Below, one piece after another: positions 54,201-62,095 of a stretch of 64,000 nt of DNA. Made by a program: the position numbers and the translations under genes. This stretch comes from Verrucomicrobiota bacterium (GTDB lineage: Bacteria > Chlamydiota > Chlamydiia > Chlamydiales > Rhabdochlamydiaceae), in contig JAFEGW010000004.1 in assembly GCA_018239715.1 (NCBI GenBank), positions 124,001-188,000 on the forward strand. Reading direction: 5' to 3'. The notes under the pieces are model-generated. The model was not told where the DNA came from. It worked only from the letters and a program-made list of their open reading frames with translations, and made no database searches. The first letter of the stretch is position 1. Every line of letters starts with the position of its first letter.

Positions 54201-54275
54201 GGGCTTTCTTGGTCGCCCTCGATTGTCGATGTATTACCCTTGATAGTTAAAGACCCGGCGATCACCGGGCCCTAA
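51225..54275 (+). CDS. NAD-specific glutamate dehydrogenase, large type
   Basis: A 1016-residue enzyme of the large GDH class (about 115 kDa, like yeast GDH2). The catalytic region lies about 450-900, with RDLARGGLRTVYP, SSKPGAGINHKEYGVTSRG, GPDGDVAGNEM for the dinucleotide fold, and the late GVIIIKDSSANKGGVICSS. It deaminates glutamate to 2-oxoglutarate, a main carbon entry into the TCA cycle in chlamydiae that import amino acids. The N-terminal 450 residues would be regulatory. The ribosome-binding site is weak (ATAGAGAAT). Its last codons form a hairpin with the following intergenic bases. Confidence 0.92.
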   Translation: MATDRKQALQAALQHEGKKFEQSYLWIEEHLPPSFFEDVDSETLILVTHSLMDFDAQEYVSHLHFKNKAIALCLDSNEADLQILKHYRNRGIKNYRTFVSNVPPPFIGISANLRVAIIYFTEIEEERSSPEKFQDIFAEVKKRNPELTESEFTQLVEAMNPRFLRSLTKERLILALNVLFQAKERDPCQLEILKNEDWAQKKDTPSLQIVLAWRNVPKQDFLYRLTRVIHRHGLALKRMAATYIDAYTRSNILVMSLGLHGAQGKAAWEEADLEDFLQELVTVKYFPGQEALEAAFVDTQLVRGNIGNLLKTMVHFIHQVLVHADPNLYSFFNIEEGLCRHPELTVMLTKAFEAKFHPKKHDLNLYNQIKNEFLSLVDKIDTGQEANDNRRRHVLKQGMNFFEHMLKTNFYRENKTAFSFRLDPRYLDNVPYNRIEKFPELPFAVFFMKGMYFIGFHIRFRDLARGGLRTVYPDRIEQLQAERNNVFSECYNLAYTQQKKNKDIPEGGSKGVILLEPYERLRAEEEIYRQEMEAAGRPAKEIEEKLKTFSPEQKLDYLYQSQRSYIESLVTLLNCDPDGKLRAKGIVDYYKKPEYVYLGPDENMHNEMIIWISNYAKYYHYKPGSSFMSSKPGAGINHKEYGVTSRGVNIYMEEVLKFLGVDPKKETFTVKMTGGPDGDVAGNEMYNLYTFYPKTAKLLATIDVSGTIFDPQGLDLEIVAQLFKDGKPIRFYPAEKLSEGGFLLDTKTRREQSAYAQQTLLLRKQGGKVVEEWISGNEMNHLLRTHVHQVKADIFIPGGGRPRTLNENNYRDFLDETGKPTSKAIVEGGNLYLTPAARRALEKLGVIIIKDSSANKGGVICSSFEVLAGLTLTEEEFLKEKPTLVQDILAIIEARSRDEARALLASHGQAFLTDVSEWISERINAYTDELMAYLAVKDLSKDPHDPLIQCLLNYCPPTLRKKHQDRILKEVPDMHKKAIIACFLGQRLVYRKGLSWSPSIVDVLPLIVKDPAITGP
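54252..54271 (-). terminator. hairpin in the end of the GDH gene, possible terminator for the F-box gene
   Basis: A 7-pair stem (one mismatch) with a 6-base loop lies inside the last codons of GDH, 10 bases past the F-box gene stop on the minus strand, followed there by CTTTAAC. The U run is weak. It is near-identical to the stem at 55057-55076. Confidence 0.35.
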
Positions 54276-54280
54276 GAGAA

Positions 54281-54979
54281 TTAGAAGTATTTAAACGGAT
54301 CTGTAAACCCTTGATGAGGTGACGGCAAGGCAAGTTCGACAACGCTGCACATCGATTTTGCACGCTTATTTTCTGGGATTTCACCCCGTTTTCTCATCAA
54401 GCGGCCGCCCTCTTTTTCCTCCCAAATCCCACAAGGCTCCCCTAGGATTAATCGCCTCAGATAATCTTTCTTTTCTGGTGACAAGTGGTCGGGCTCCTCT
54501 TTCACAAAGATGAATGTTTTCACCCTTTGATTTTCTAAGACGGAGAAAGCCATAAACGGAATGTATTTATGCAGGTGGGTTTCCCATTTTGACCCCCTAA
54601 TAACAGCAGCTTGGGGCGCTTGACGTATCCAATCAGCAATGATTTTACGCGTATGAACTAAACTCACCACTGGAATACGGACAAAAGCTGAAAATGGCAG
54701 AGCTCCTACGATACCTCGGACATAAGCGTAATGGAACTCGCAATAGGCTCTTGCGGCCAGTTTAGGATGCAGATCTTCATCTAAAAGAGGGACTTTCCAT
54801 GCCATGCAAACCTGCTTCCATAAATGAGGATGGTTGGAAACTTGATGGAACAGTCTCGAAACCCTTCCCCATCTATTTAAATCTTCTGCAGATAATTTAA
54901 GCCCGATCAAGAGCCACAAATCCAAAGGAAGATTTCCGAGATATTTTTGCCCTGGGATGCATGTTCCTGTAGAAGTCAT
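54281..54979 (-). CDS. F-box domain protein
   Basis: A 232-residue protein with an F-box at residues 16-58: LPLDLWLLIGLKLSAEDL, then RVSRLFHQVSNHPHLWKQV, which fits the eukaryotic consensus including the closing L-W. The rest has no recognised domain and a basic region near the C terminus. F-box proteins join SKP1 and bring substrates to a Cullin ubiquitin ligase in eukaryotes; bacteria do not have that machinery, so an effector role in a eukaryotic host is the likely use. No signal peptide. Confidence 0.8.
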   Translation of the reverse strand: MTSTGTCIPGQKYLGNLPLDLWLLIGLKLSAEDLNRWGRVSRLFHQVSNHPHLWKQVCMAWKVPLLDEDLHPKLAARAYCEFHYAYVRGIVGALPFSAFVRIPVVSLVHTRKIIADWIRQAPQAAVIRGSKWETHLHKYIPFMAFSVLENQRVKTFIFVKEEPDHLSPEKKDYLRRLILGEPCGIWEEKEGGRLMRKRGEIPENKRAKSMCSVVELALPSPHQGFTDPFKYF

Positions 54980-55054
54980 TGCCCTAGATTTAATTAGTTT
55001 TTAGAAAGCAAGCATATCCCTAAGCGTTTAAATCCTCAAATTTTTGACAATAAA

Positions 55055-55078
55055 AAGGCCCGGTGATCTCCGGGCCTT
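55055..55078 (-). terminator. rho-independent terminator of the 216-residue protein gene
   Basis: Read on the minus strand, AAGGCCCGG and CCGGGCCTT form a perfect 9-bp stem around a 6-base loop, followed by TTTTTATTG. It starts 18 bases after the stop codon at 55097. Confidence 0.75.
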
Positions 55079-55096
55079 GAATAGGGCGGGGAAAAA

Positions 55097-55747
55097 TTAC
55101 TTGCGTTTGCCGAAGCAGCACAAGAAGCAGCAGAAAATCCGCTCTAAGAGGCTTTTTTTAGCTTTAGGAGCAGGAACTAGCTTTTGTACGTATGGAGCTT
55201 CTACTGTTGTAGAAACTTTAGAAGGTTGAACTTGTTTAAACGCTTCGGGGAGGGCCAAGAAGATTTTCTGAACAAATTCTCTAAGATCACTGCTTTTTCC
55301 GAATATTGCATAGGAACCTAGTACGCTCTTTTTAGCCCCTTTTCCGCACGCATATTCGCCGGTGTGCTCATGAGCCTTGGGACCTACGACAATAACGACA
55401 GTTTGTTTGTTAAAAGTTCTTTCAATCGTATGAGTGTCCTTTTGATCCATGCTCTTAATTTCTCTAGCGATGTCATGGATGAATTCTTGCTCTGTCTGAG
55501 CTTCAATTTCATCAGAAATGGCCTTTAACGCATCTAGAGCAGTATCCAAAACACTGACATCTTTTTTTGTTAAATCAGGGGTCTGTTGATTAAAAAGTTT
55601 CGGATTAGCAGCATAAACGCTGGCGATAATGGAATCCCTTTCTGGGCTATTGGATACACTAGTGGACCCTAAAGGAGGTGTCTTTGTTCCTCCATGCGCA
55701 AGATCCCGAACTTCCATTGCAGCTATAACACCACTTGCTGTTGTCAT
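55097..55747 (-). CDS. unknown 216-residue protein with Cys-rich basic C-terminal tail
   Basis: No known family. The N-terminal 40 residues are Ser/Thr/Pro-rich, the middle is helical (DTALDALKAISDEIEAQTEQ), and a short beta-like core follows (TVVIVVGPKAHEH). The last 20 residues are KKSLLERIFCCFLCCFGKRK: an amphipathic, Cys-rich segment between basic clusters, like membrane-targeting tails that host enzymes acylate. A good AAGGTGAT site precedes the ATG. Its promoter lies in very AT-rich DNA (55748-55911). A secreted protein is plausible. Confidence 0.65.
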   Translation of the reverse strand: MTTASGVIAAMEVRDLAHGGTKTPPLGSTSVSNSPERDSIIASVYAANPKLFNQQTPDLTKKDVSVLDTALDALKAISDEIEAQTEQEFIHDIAREIKSMDQKDTHTIERTFNKQTVVIVVGPKAHEHTGEYACGKGAKKSVLGSYAIFGKSSDLREFVQKIFLALPEAFKQVQPSKVSTTVEAPYVQKLVPAPKAKKSLLERIFCCFLCCFGKRK

Positions 55748-55911
55748 ATAATCACCTTTTTATAATTAGTATTAGTTTTTATAACTATATTATAACATAT
55801 ATTATAATTTTAATTTCACTTTATTTTAATTCATTAACAAAGAATGAGATAGAACGATCTCTATTAGTGAAAATTCATACTTATCTGATTATCAATGTGT
55901 TAAATCAACAA

Positions 55912-55938
55912 TTAGCACTTATTAGGATCGACCGCTAA
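55912..55938 (+). promoter_or_regulatory. CIRCE operator (HrcA-binding site)
   Basis: TTAGCACTT (55912-55920), a 9-base spacer and GACCGCTAA (55930-55938) match the CIRCE inverted repeat TTAGCACTC-N9-GAGTGCTAA at 8 of 9 and 7 of 9 positions. It lies 34 bases before the hrcA ATG, as expected for HrcA autoregulation of the hrcA-grpE-dnaK operon. Confidence 0.85.
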
Positions 55939-55971
55939 AAACGCTTGCCTTTTCGCTATAGGGTGGTTATA

Positions 55972-57078
55972 ATGAAGAACATGAAAAGCTTAATTCCCCG
56001 AAAACCTCCTAAAGATAAGCGAGAAAGATGGGTCCTTTTAGGACTTGTAGAGCTTTATTTGGAGACGGGAAAGCCTGTCGGATCTAACACCTTAAGAGAG
56101 AACGGCTTTGAGTCGCTCAGTTCAGCTACCATTCGGAACTACTTTGCCAAACTGGAGGAAGAAGGCCTCTTAAAACAGCAACACTCTTCCGGGGGCCGCA
56201 TCCCGACCCCTTTAGCCTACCAGATCTATGCAGAAACCCATTTGAAATCTCCCCTTATAGAGGAGAAAGAAAGCAAGCTCCTCCGCTCCGAGATCCAAAA
56301 AGAAACCCGCGAACTGGCCGGCTATCTCCAATCGGTCGCTGAGGTGATCAGCGAAGCGTCGCGCTGTGCTGTTTTTCTATCAGCTCCCCGTTTTGATCAA
56401 GACTTCGTCCTCGATATCAAACTGGTCGGGGTCGATTCCCATCGGTGTCTCTGCGTCTTGATTACCGATTTTGGGCAGGTCCATACCGAGCTTCTGTATG
56501 CCGATAAAAAAATGAGCAGCTTTACTCTCAAAAGACTGGAGAGCTTTTTCCGTTGGAAACTCACCGGTCTCGATCAACCTAACCTCTCTCCTGAAGAAGA
56601 AGCATTAGCAACTCGCTTTTATAGTGAGGTCATGATGCGCCACCTGGTGGGAAGCACCCATTTTACGTTGGAAGATATCTATAAGACGGGATTTTCCAAA
56701 TTGCTGACCTATACCGATTTTAATGATGCAACGGCTTTAGCCGACGGCCTGGGGCTTTTTGAAAATGAAGAGGCTCTCCGCACTTTGCTGCGCGAGTGCG
56801 CCAAGGCAGGCGACTTAAGCTGCTGGATCGGCGGACAACTGCACGCCTGCTCTGTTTTGGCCATTCCTTACCGGATTAACCAAGGCATCGCCGGATCGAT
56901 TGCGATCTTGGGGCCTAACAGGATCCCCTACCGTAAACTCTTTGGCATTCTAAAAACAGCTGCGGAGACCTTGAGCGATTCGCTGACTCGAAGCTTATAT
57001 AAATTTAAGATCACCTTCAGGCACCCCGAAGCCTCACCGATCGAACGACTATTATTGGAGAACAAAAATGGCAGATGA
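55972..57078 (+). CDS. hrcA: heat-inducible transcription repressor HrcA
   Basis: A 368-residue repressor. It has an N-terminal winged helix (about 15-90) with the family signature around SSATIRNYFAKLEEEGLL and SSGGRIPTPLAYQIY, a GAF-like middle and a C-terminal dimerisation part including IAGSIAILGPNRIPY. It binds CIRCE and holds down chaperone transcription until GroE is overloaded. I use the ATG at 55972 with an AGGGTGG site upstream; an in-frame TTG at 55945 lies too close to the operator. It overlaps grpE by 11 bases. Confidence 0.95.
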   Translation: MKNMKSLIPRKPPKDKRERWVLLGLVELYLETGKPVGSNTLRENGFESLSSATIRNYFAKLEEEGLLKQQHSSGGRIPTPLAYQIYAETHLKSPLIEEKESKLLRSEIQKETRELAGYLQSVAEVISEASRCAVFLSAPRFDQDFVLDIKLVGVDSHRCLCVLITDFGQVHTELLYADKKMSSFTLKRLESFFRWKLTGLDQPNLSPEEEALATRFYSEVMMRHLVGSTHFTLEDIYKTGFSKLLTYTDFNDATALADGLGLFENEEALRTLLRECAKAGDLSCWIGGQLHACSVLAIPYRINQGIAGSIAILGPNRIPYRKLFGILKTAAETLSDSLTRSLYKFKITFRHPEASPIERLLLENKNGR

Positions 57079-57595
57079 AGAACTAAACACGCAGCAGGCC
57101 GCTCCTGCGCATGAAGAAACTATCGATTACAAGGATAAATATTTACGCCTTTTAGCCGACGTTGAAAACACCCGCAAGCGGATGCAGAAAGAAAAACAAG
57201 ACATGCTCCGTTTTGGCATTGAAAACATCCTCGGAGAGATCCTGGGACCTATGGACAACTTGGAAAACGCTCTGAAATTTGCCGACCAAGCCTCCGGAGA
57301 AGTCCGTCAATGGGCGATGGGATTTCAAATGATCCTTGCTCAGTTTAAAGAAGTCCTGACGCAAAACGGCGTCGCTCCCTTCGTTTCCGAGGGGCAGCGC
57401 TTTGATGCTGCAAAACACGAAGCTGTCGAAATGGAAGAGACCTCCGAAATACCGGAAGGAACCATTTTAAAAGAATTTGTCAAAGGCTATTGCCGCGGAG
57501 ATCACATTATCCGCCCCGCCCGCGTCAAAGTCGCTAAAAAATTAACAAAAAAAGAAGAAGGAGAAACTCATGACATCCCAAAAGAAGAAAAGTAA
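57068..57595 (+). CDS. grpE: nucleotide exchange factor GrpE
   Basis: A 175-residue protein with an acidic, disordered start (about 1-20), a long N-terminal helix (about 22-70 with [19 protein letters not shown]) and the C-terminal beta wing with the conserved [11 protein letters not shown] and [19 protein letters not shown]. It releases ADP from DnaK. It overlaps hrcA by 11 bases and dnaK by 26 bases, so the three genes are tightly coupled. Confidence 0.96.
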   Translation: MADEELNTQQAAPAHEETIDYKDKYLRLLADVENTRKRMQKEKQDMLRFGIENILGEILGPMDNLENALKFADQASGEVRQWAMGFQMILAQFKEVLTQNGVAPFVSEGQRFDAAKHEAVEMEETSEIPEGTILKEFVKGYCRGDHIIRPARVKVAKKLTKKEEGETHDIPKEEK

Positions 57596-59483
57596 AATCA
57601 TCGGTATTGACTTAGGAACGACGAACTCCTGCGTCGCCATCATGGAAGGCAGCACGCCTGTCGTGATCGCCAGCGCAGAAGGCGCCCGCACAACCCCTTC
57701 TGTCGTCGGTTATAAAGGCGACGAGCGCGTCGTGGGAATTCCCGCTAAACGTCAAGCCGTGATGAACCCCGAGAGAACGATTGCTTCCGCCAAGCGTTTC
57801 ATCGGACGTAAATTCAATGAAGTGCAAGATGAAATTAAAACGGTGCCTTATAAAGTCACCAAAAACGCCAACGGCGATGCGGTCTTTGAAGTCGACGGCA
57901 AGCTGCTGACCCCCGAAGAAGTCGGCGCTCAAGTCCTCATCAAAATGAAAGAAACCGCCGAAGCTTATCTCGGTGAAAAAGTCACGGAAGCCGTGATCAC
58001 GGTACCTGCCTACTTCAACGACTCTCAACGCCAATCGACTAAAGACGCCGGCAGGATTGCGGGACTCGATGTCAAACGGATTATCCCCGAGCCTACAGCT
58101 GCCGCTCTTGCCTACGGCTTCGATAAGGGCCACGACAAGAAAATCGTCGTGTTCGACTTAGGGGGAGGAACGTTTGACGTTTCCGTCCTCGAAATCGGCG
58201 ATGGAGTTTTCGAAGTGCTTGCGACCAACGGTGATACACACCTCGGCGGCGACGATTTCGATATCGTCATCCTTAACTGGATGCTCGAAGAATTCAAGAA
58301 AGAGCATGGCATTGACCTGAGCAAAGATAAAATGGCCCTGCAACGCCTCCGCGATGCGGCTGAAAAAGCGAAAATTGAGCTCTCAGGAACTCAATCGACG
58401 GAAATCAACCAGCCGTTCATCACGGTCGATGCTTCAGGCCCCAAACACTTAGCTCTGACTTTGACTCGAGCTAAACTCGAATCTTTAGTCCATAACCTGA
58501 TCGAGCGCACTGTTGAGCCTTGCCTCAAGGCTCTCAAAGACGCAGGCCTTGGCAAAGAACAGATCAACGAGGTCATCCTTGTCGGCGGTATGACACGTAT
58601 GCCTGCCGTTGAAAGAAAAGTGAAAGAGATCTTCGGTAGAGAGCCGCATAAAGGCGTTAACCCTGACGAAGTTGTAGCTGTCGGCGCTGCGATCCAAGGA
58701 GCTGTCTTAGCCGGTGAAGTGAAAGATATTCTGCTTCTCGACGTGATTCCGTTAACCTTAGGAATCGAGACCTATGGCGGAGTCATGACGCCGATCGTGG
58801 AAAGAAACACCACGATCCCAACGCAGAAAAAACAAGTCTTTTCAACGGCCGCTGATAACCAGCCTGCGGTGACCATCGTCGTGCTCCAAGGAGAGCGCAA
58901 GATGTCTAAAGACAATAAAGAAATCGGCCGTTTTGACCTCACCGATATCCCTCCTGCGCCTCGTGGAATGCCTCAGATCGAAGTTGCGTTCGATATCGAT
59001 GCTGACGGTATCTTGCACGTCTCCGCAAAGGATATCCAAACCGGCAAAGAGCAAAAAATCCGCATTGAAGCGAAGTCAGGTCTCACAGAATCGGAGATCA
59101 AGCGGATGCTCAAAGATGCGGAAGAGCATGCGGAAGAAGATAAACAGCGCAAAGCTGAAGTGGAGACACGCAACGAAGCGGACGCTTTAGCATTCCGCGC
59201 TCAGAAAGCTCTTACCGATTACAAGGATAAAATCCCTGCAAACTTAGCTAGCGAGATCCAAAGCCGTATTGATGCCGTCAAAAAAGCCCTCGAAGGGACT
59301 GACACGGACACCATCAAGCGAGCCACTGATGAGCTCAATAGCTACATGCAAAAGATCGGGGAATCGATGCAGCACGCTCAAGGCGGCGCTGGACCTGCAG
59401 CAGGAGGCCCTTCAGCTTCCAACGATAAACCTGATATCCAAGAAGCCGAAGTCGAAATCCTCGACGACGAAGATAAGAAGTAA
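57570..59483 (+). CDS. dnaK: chaperone DnaK (Hsp70)
   Basis: A 637-residue Hsp70. The ATPase domain opens [18 protein letters not shown] and carries [15 protein letters not shown] and [20 protein letters not shown]. The substrate domain follows (about 390-510, with [13 protein letters not shown]), then a helical lid and a Gly/Ala-rich tail ending in acidic residues ([11 protein letters not shown]). The N terminus MTSQKKKSK is slightly longer than in E. coli. An AGGAGA site inside grpE serves its ATG. A strong terminator follows. Confidence 0.98.
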   Translation: MTSQKKKSKIIGIDLGTTNSCVAIMEGSTPVVIASAEGARTTPSVVGYKGDERVVGIPAKRQAVMNPERTIASAKRFIGRKFNEVQDEIKTVPYKVTKNANGDAVFEVDGKLLTPEEVGAQVLIKMKETAEAYLGEKVTEAVITVPAYFNDSQRQSTKDAGRIAGLDVKRIIPEPTAAALAYGFDKGHDKKIVVFDLGGGTFDVSVLEIGDGVFEVLATNGDTHLGGDDFDIVILNWMLEEFKKEHGIDLSKDKMALQRLRDAAEKAKIELSGTQSTEINQPFITVDASGPKHLALTLTRAKLESLVHNLIERTVEPCLKALKDAGLGKEQINEVILVGGMTRMPAVERKVKEIFGREPHKGVNPDEVVAVGAAIQGAVLAGEVKDILLLDVIPLTLGIETYGGVMTPIVERNTTIPTQKKQVFSTAADNQPAVTIVVLQGERKMSKDNKEIGRFDLTDIPPAPRGMPQIEVAFDIDADGILHVSAKDIQTGKEQKIRIEAKSGLTESEIKRMLKDAEEHAEEDKQRKAEVETRNEADALAFRAQKALTDYKDKIPANLASEIQSRIDAVKKALEGTDTDTIKRATDELNSYMQKIGESMQHAQGGAGPAAGGPSASNDKPDIQEAEVEILDDEDKK

Positions 59484-59501
59484 TCTCTTGTGATGGACAA
59501 T

Positions 59502-59532
59502 AACCTCCTCTCAAAACGAGAGGAGGTTTTTT
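59502..59532 (+). terminator. rho-independent terminator of the hrcA-grpE-dnaK operon
   Basis: CCTCCTCTC and GAGAGGAGG form a 9-bp stem with a 5-base loop followed by six Ts, 20 bases after the dnaK stop. Confidence 0.9.
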
Positions 59533-59538
59533 AACAGC

Positions 59539-59569
59539 AAAAAGCCAAGGATTTTTTCCTTGGCTTTTT
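59539..59569. terminator. bidirectional terminator between dnaK and the MOMP-like genes
   Basis: A perfect stem (AAAAAGCCAAGGA with TCCTTGGCTTTTT) with a T-rich loop and T runs on both strands. It serves the minus-strand MOMP-like gene ending at 59587 and backs up the dnaK terminator. Confidence 0.85.
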
Positions 59570-59586
59570 CATTCATTCAGCAAAAA

Positions 59587-60777
59587 TCAGAAATCAAATC
59601 TTGCGCCGAATCTAATTCCCGAAAGGCTTAAATCCCCATGATCTTTTGAAAAGATCCCCTTGGTACGGAAATTGGTGAAATGCACCATCTGATTTTGATC
59701 TATCCAGATCAGTTGTTCCCATCCCAGTCCTAACTGCAGGCGGTATTTATCATCACAGAAACTTTGATCCCATTGAATACCGACACTTAAATCCGCATTG
59801 AAAGCCAGATCATGAATAGAATCTTTCATGTCCACTTCAGGAAACTTCGCTCCGCTGTCAAGACGCCTTGTCTCGACCGTTTTTGTACGGAAGAGGCTCC
59901 ACAAGAGCGAGCCCGATCCATTGGCATAAAGGCTCCAATGTTGGTTAAATAAAAATCTAAGGTTTAGCCCAATTCTAGGTCCAATTCCTAAGAAATTGTT
60001 ATCAATATCGACTTTTTCTTCTTTTGCAGTTCCGCCAAAATCCGGCGCAAAGAAAGTCGACATCGATAAGTTATAGTATTTGACATCAAAATCCTGATTG
60101 ATCCGGGCCGCTCTTACAGAGACCATCGGAGTGATCATAGTATATCGATTGAGTTTGCAAGCGCGGCTTAAATTTAAATCGAGGGTGTCGTAATCGAGAT
60201 CCCATTTCGCTCGTGCTTTTTCAGCGTAGTAGGGAATTAAAATGGGTGTATTATCAGGTCCATCCGGATTGGTTGCATCGGGATGTGTCCGTGTGACGAA
60301 TAAAGTTTCTTTGGATGGGTCGATATGCGTTTTCTTCGTATCTCCATGATCAAAATGCGTCCATACTAAAGCTACGTCCCAACGGTCATAATAAAATCGA
60401 TATCCGGCTCCCACACGGCAACCGAAATCCCACTCTAGACCGCCATTTTTGACTCTACCATGGCTTTGAGGATTCCAACCCGTCACATGGTTGGGATCCA
60501 TAGACTCTTCTGCACTAAAAGGAGCTTTATTTTTAATCGCATAATCCAGCCCTTCTTCCTGCGCCTTTAAGTACAGGAGGTCGGCTGCAACAAAGAAATG
60601 AGGATAATGCGGAGCCGCAGGAGTGAGGGACGCTTCTTGTGCTTGATTTTGCTTAGAAGCGGGCTTACAGGTTTTAGTAGATCCTCGAGGGGCCGCATCG
60701 GCATGCAATAAAGCAGACGAGATTAGCAATGTCTTTGCGCCTAACAGGAAGAAAACTTTTTTTAGGTTACCATCCAT
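59587..60777 (-). CDS. MOMP-like outer membrane protein, copy 1
   Basis: A 396-residue exported beta-barrel protein of the MOMP-like (Legionella OMP-type) family found in parachlamydiae. It has a signal peptide (about 1-28, LLISSALLHADAAP). Barrel signatures shared with the two genes upstream are FGCRVGAGYRFYYDRWDVAL, DLDYDTLDLNLSRAC, VSVRAARINQDFDVKY, GIGPRIGLNLRF and the closing strand LSGIRFGARFDF ending in Phe. I start at the ATG at 60777, behind a TAGGAG site; an in-frame GTG at 60786 overlaps that site. It is probably a porin. Confidence 0.85.
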   Translation of the reverse strand: MDGNLKKVFFLLGAKTLLISSALLHADAAPRGSTKTCKPASKQNQAQEASLTPAAPHYPHFFVAADLLYLKAQEEGLDYAIKNKAPFSAEESMDPNHVTGWNPQSHGRVKNGGLEWDFGCRVGAGYRFYYDRWDVALVWTHFDHGDTKKTHIDPSKETLFVTRTHPDATNPDGPDNTPILIPYYAEKARAKWDLDYDTLDLNLSRACKLNRYTMITPMVSVRAARINQDFDVKYYNLSMSTFFAPDFGGTAKEEKVDIDNNFLGIGPRIGLNLRFLFNQHWSLYANGSGSLLWSLFRTKTVETRRLDSGAKFPEVDMKDSIHDLAFNADLSVGIQWDQSFCDDKYRLQLGLGWEQLIWIDQNQMVHFTNFRTKGIFSKDHGDLSLSGIRFGARFDF

Positions 60778-60840
60778 AGGAATCACTCCTAAATTTCAAT
60801 CTATTTAACATTTGATTCTTATCGTGAGCTGTTGTCTTTA

Positions 60841-61992
60841 TTAAAATCTGCATTTTGCTCCTAAAACCAGACCCGATAATCCTAGATCGCCATGATCTTT
60901 CGTGAACTGACCTGATGAGGTTTGCCCTTCAACTAAACGCTCCAGCTGGTTCTGATTGAACCAAATATGGTACTCGTATCCGACATTAAGACTAAAAAAC
61001 CGTCGGTTTTGAGAAAAAGGATATTCCCATGAAAATCCTAAAGCTAAATCGATGTTGGTCTTGGTCGTATGGAAACGATCGGCATAATCAAGATCAGGAG
61101 TAACAACAGGAAAGAAACCATTCTGTGTGGTCCATTGATCTAAATCGAACCCTTCCGTATCCCCCTCGATACCGACATGGAATACTCCGTAGAGAAAAGC
61201 GGCTGCAAAATTTCCATAAACGTTCCAATGCTCGGCAAAATACCATTTGGTATCAAAACCCAAACGCAATCCTATGCCCTGGAAATCATTTTTGAGTTTG
61301 TTGTCGAGTTCACCGAAAACAGCAGGGAGCCGTGCAAATCCGTTAATATTCTCATATTCAACTTTAAAATCTTGATTGATGCGTGCAGCCCTTAAATCGA
61401 TATGAGGTCTAAAAGAAAACCATTTTGTCACATGAAGACAAGGTCCGAACTCAAGATCCAAGGTGTCATAATGTAGATGCCAATGCGCTTTTGCATCTGT
61501 AGCAGTTTCAAAACCTACTAAGGGGTTAATCCAGATAGGAAGGAGAATGTTTTTGGCCGACTGGTGTGCAGAAGCATGATTACGCTGCCGATAGTGAGTC
61601 CATACGAGATTGAGGTCCCAGTTCCCCTGCCTTTGAAAAATACCTCCGATTCCCACTCTAAATCCCCAGTCCCATCCAAAATTCATCGCTTTGTCTTTGG
61701 CATGTTTCGCGGGAAAATAATCGGCGTTTTGATTTCCGAGAGGACCAAAACCGGGGATATTAGTAAAATCACTAGCAGGAGCTTCTGTTGTCACGACATA
61801 ACTTAGGCCGTCCTGGCGTGCACTCCAAAAGAGCGCCTCGCCACTCACGTGGGGAGAAAAAACGGAAACCTCAGGTTGGAGCGTTTCTTGGCCGTTTTTA
61901 TTTCGCGCTACGCCATCCGCATGTAACGGAGTGAGACTAGCGAGTAAAATCAGCCCCCCTGAAGGCCATATCTTTTTCCGCTTCCACTGCAT
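60841..61992 (-). CDS. MOMP-like outer membrane protein, copy 2
   Basis: A 383-residue protein of the same family. Signal peptide about 1-26 (LILLASLTPLHADG). Shared signatures are WGFRVGIGGIFQRQGNWDLN, HLHYDTLDLEFGPC, DLRAARINQDFKVEYENI, GIGLRLGFDTKWYFAEHWNV and the final LSGLVLGAKCRF, again ending in Phe. The ATG at 61992 has TAGGAGGA 8 bases upstream; two earlier in-frame ATGs at 62025 and 62010 precede or overlap that site. It lies 63 bases upstream of copy 1. Confidence 0.86.
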   Translation of the reverse strand: MQWKRKKIWPSGGLILLASLTPLHADGVARNKNGQETLQPEVSVFSPHVSGEALFWSARQDGLSYVVTTEAPASDFTNIPGFGPLGNQNADYFPAKHAKDKAMNFGWDWGFRVGIGGIFQRQGNWDLNLVWTHYRQRNHASAHQSAKNILLPIWINPLVGFETATDAKAHWHLHYDTLDLEFGPCLHVTKWFSFRPHIDLRAARINQDFKVEYENINGFARLPAVFGELDNKLKNDFQGIGLRLGFDTKWYFAEHWNVYGNFAAAFLYGVFHVGIEGDTEGFDLDQWTTQNGFFPVVTPDLDYADRFHTTKTNIDLALGFSWEYPFSQNRRFFSLNVGYEYHIWFNQNQLERLVEGQTSSGQFTKDHGDLGLSGLVLGAKCRF

Positions 61993-62095
61993 AGGGAATC
62001 CTCCTAACATATTTATCCGTTTCAATTAATCCATTCCTTTTTCAGCTGGTGATCGGCTCCAACTTTCATGTCATCACAATAAGCTGCAGGACTCC

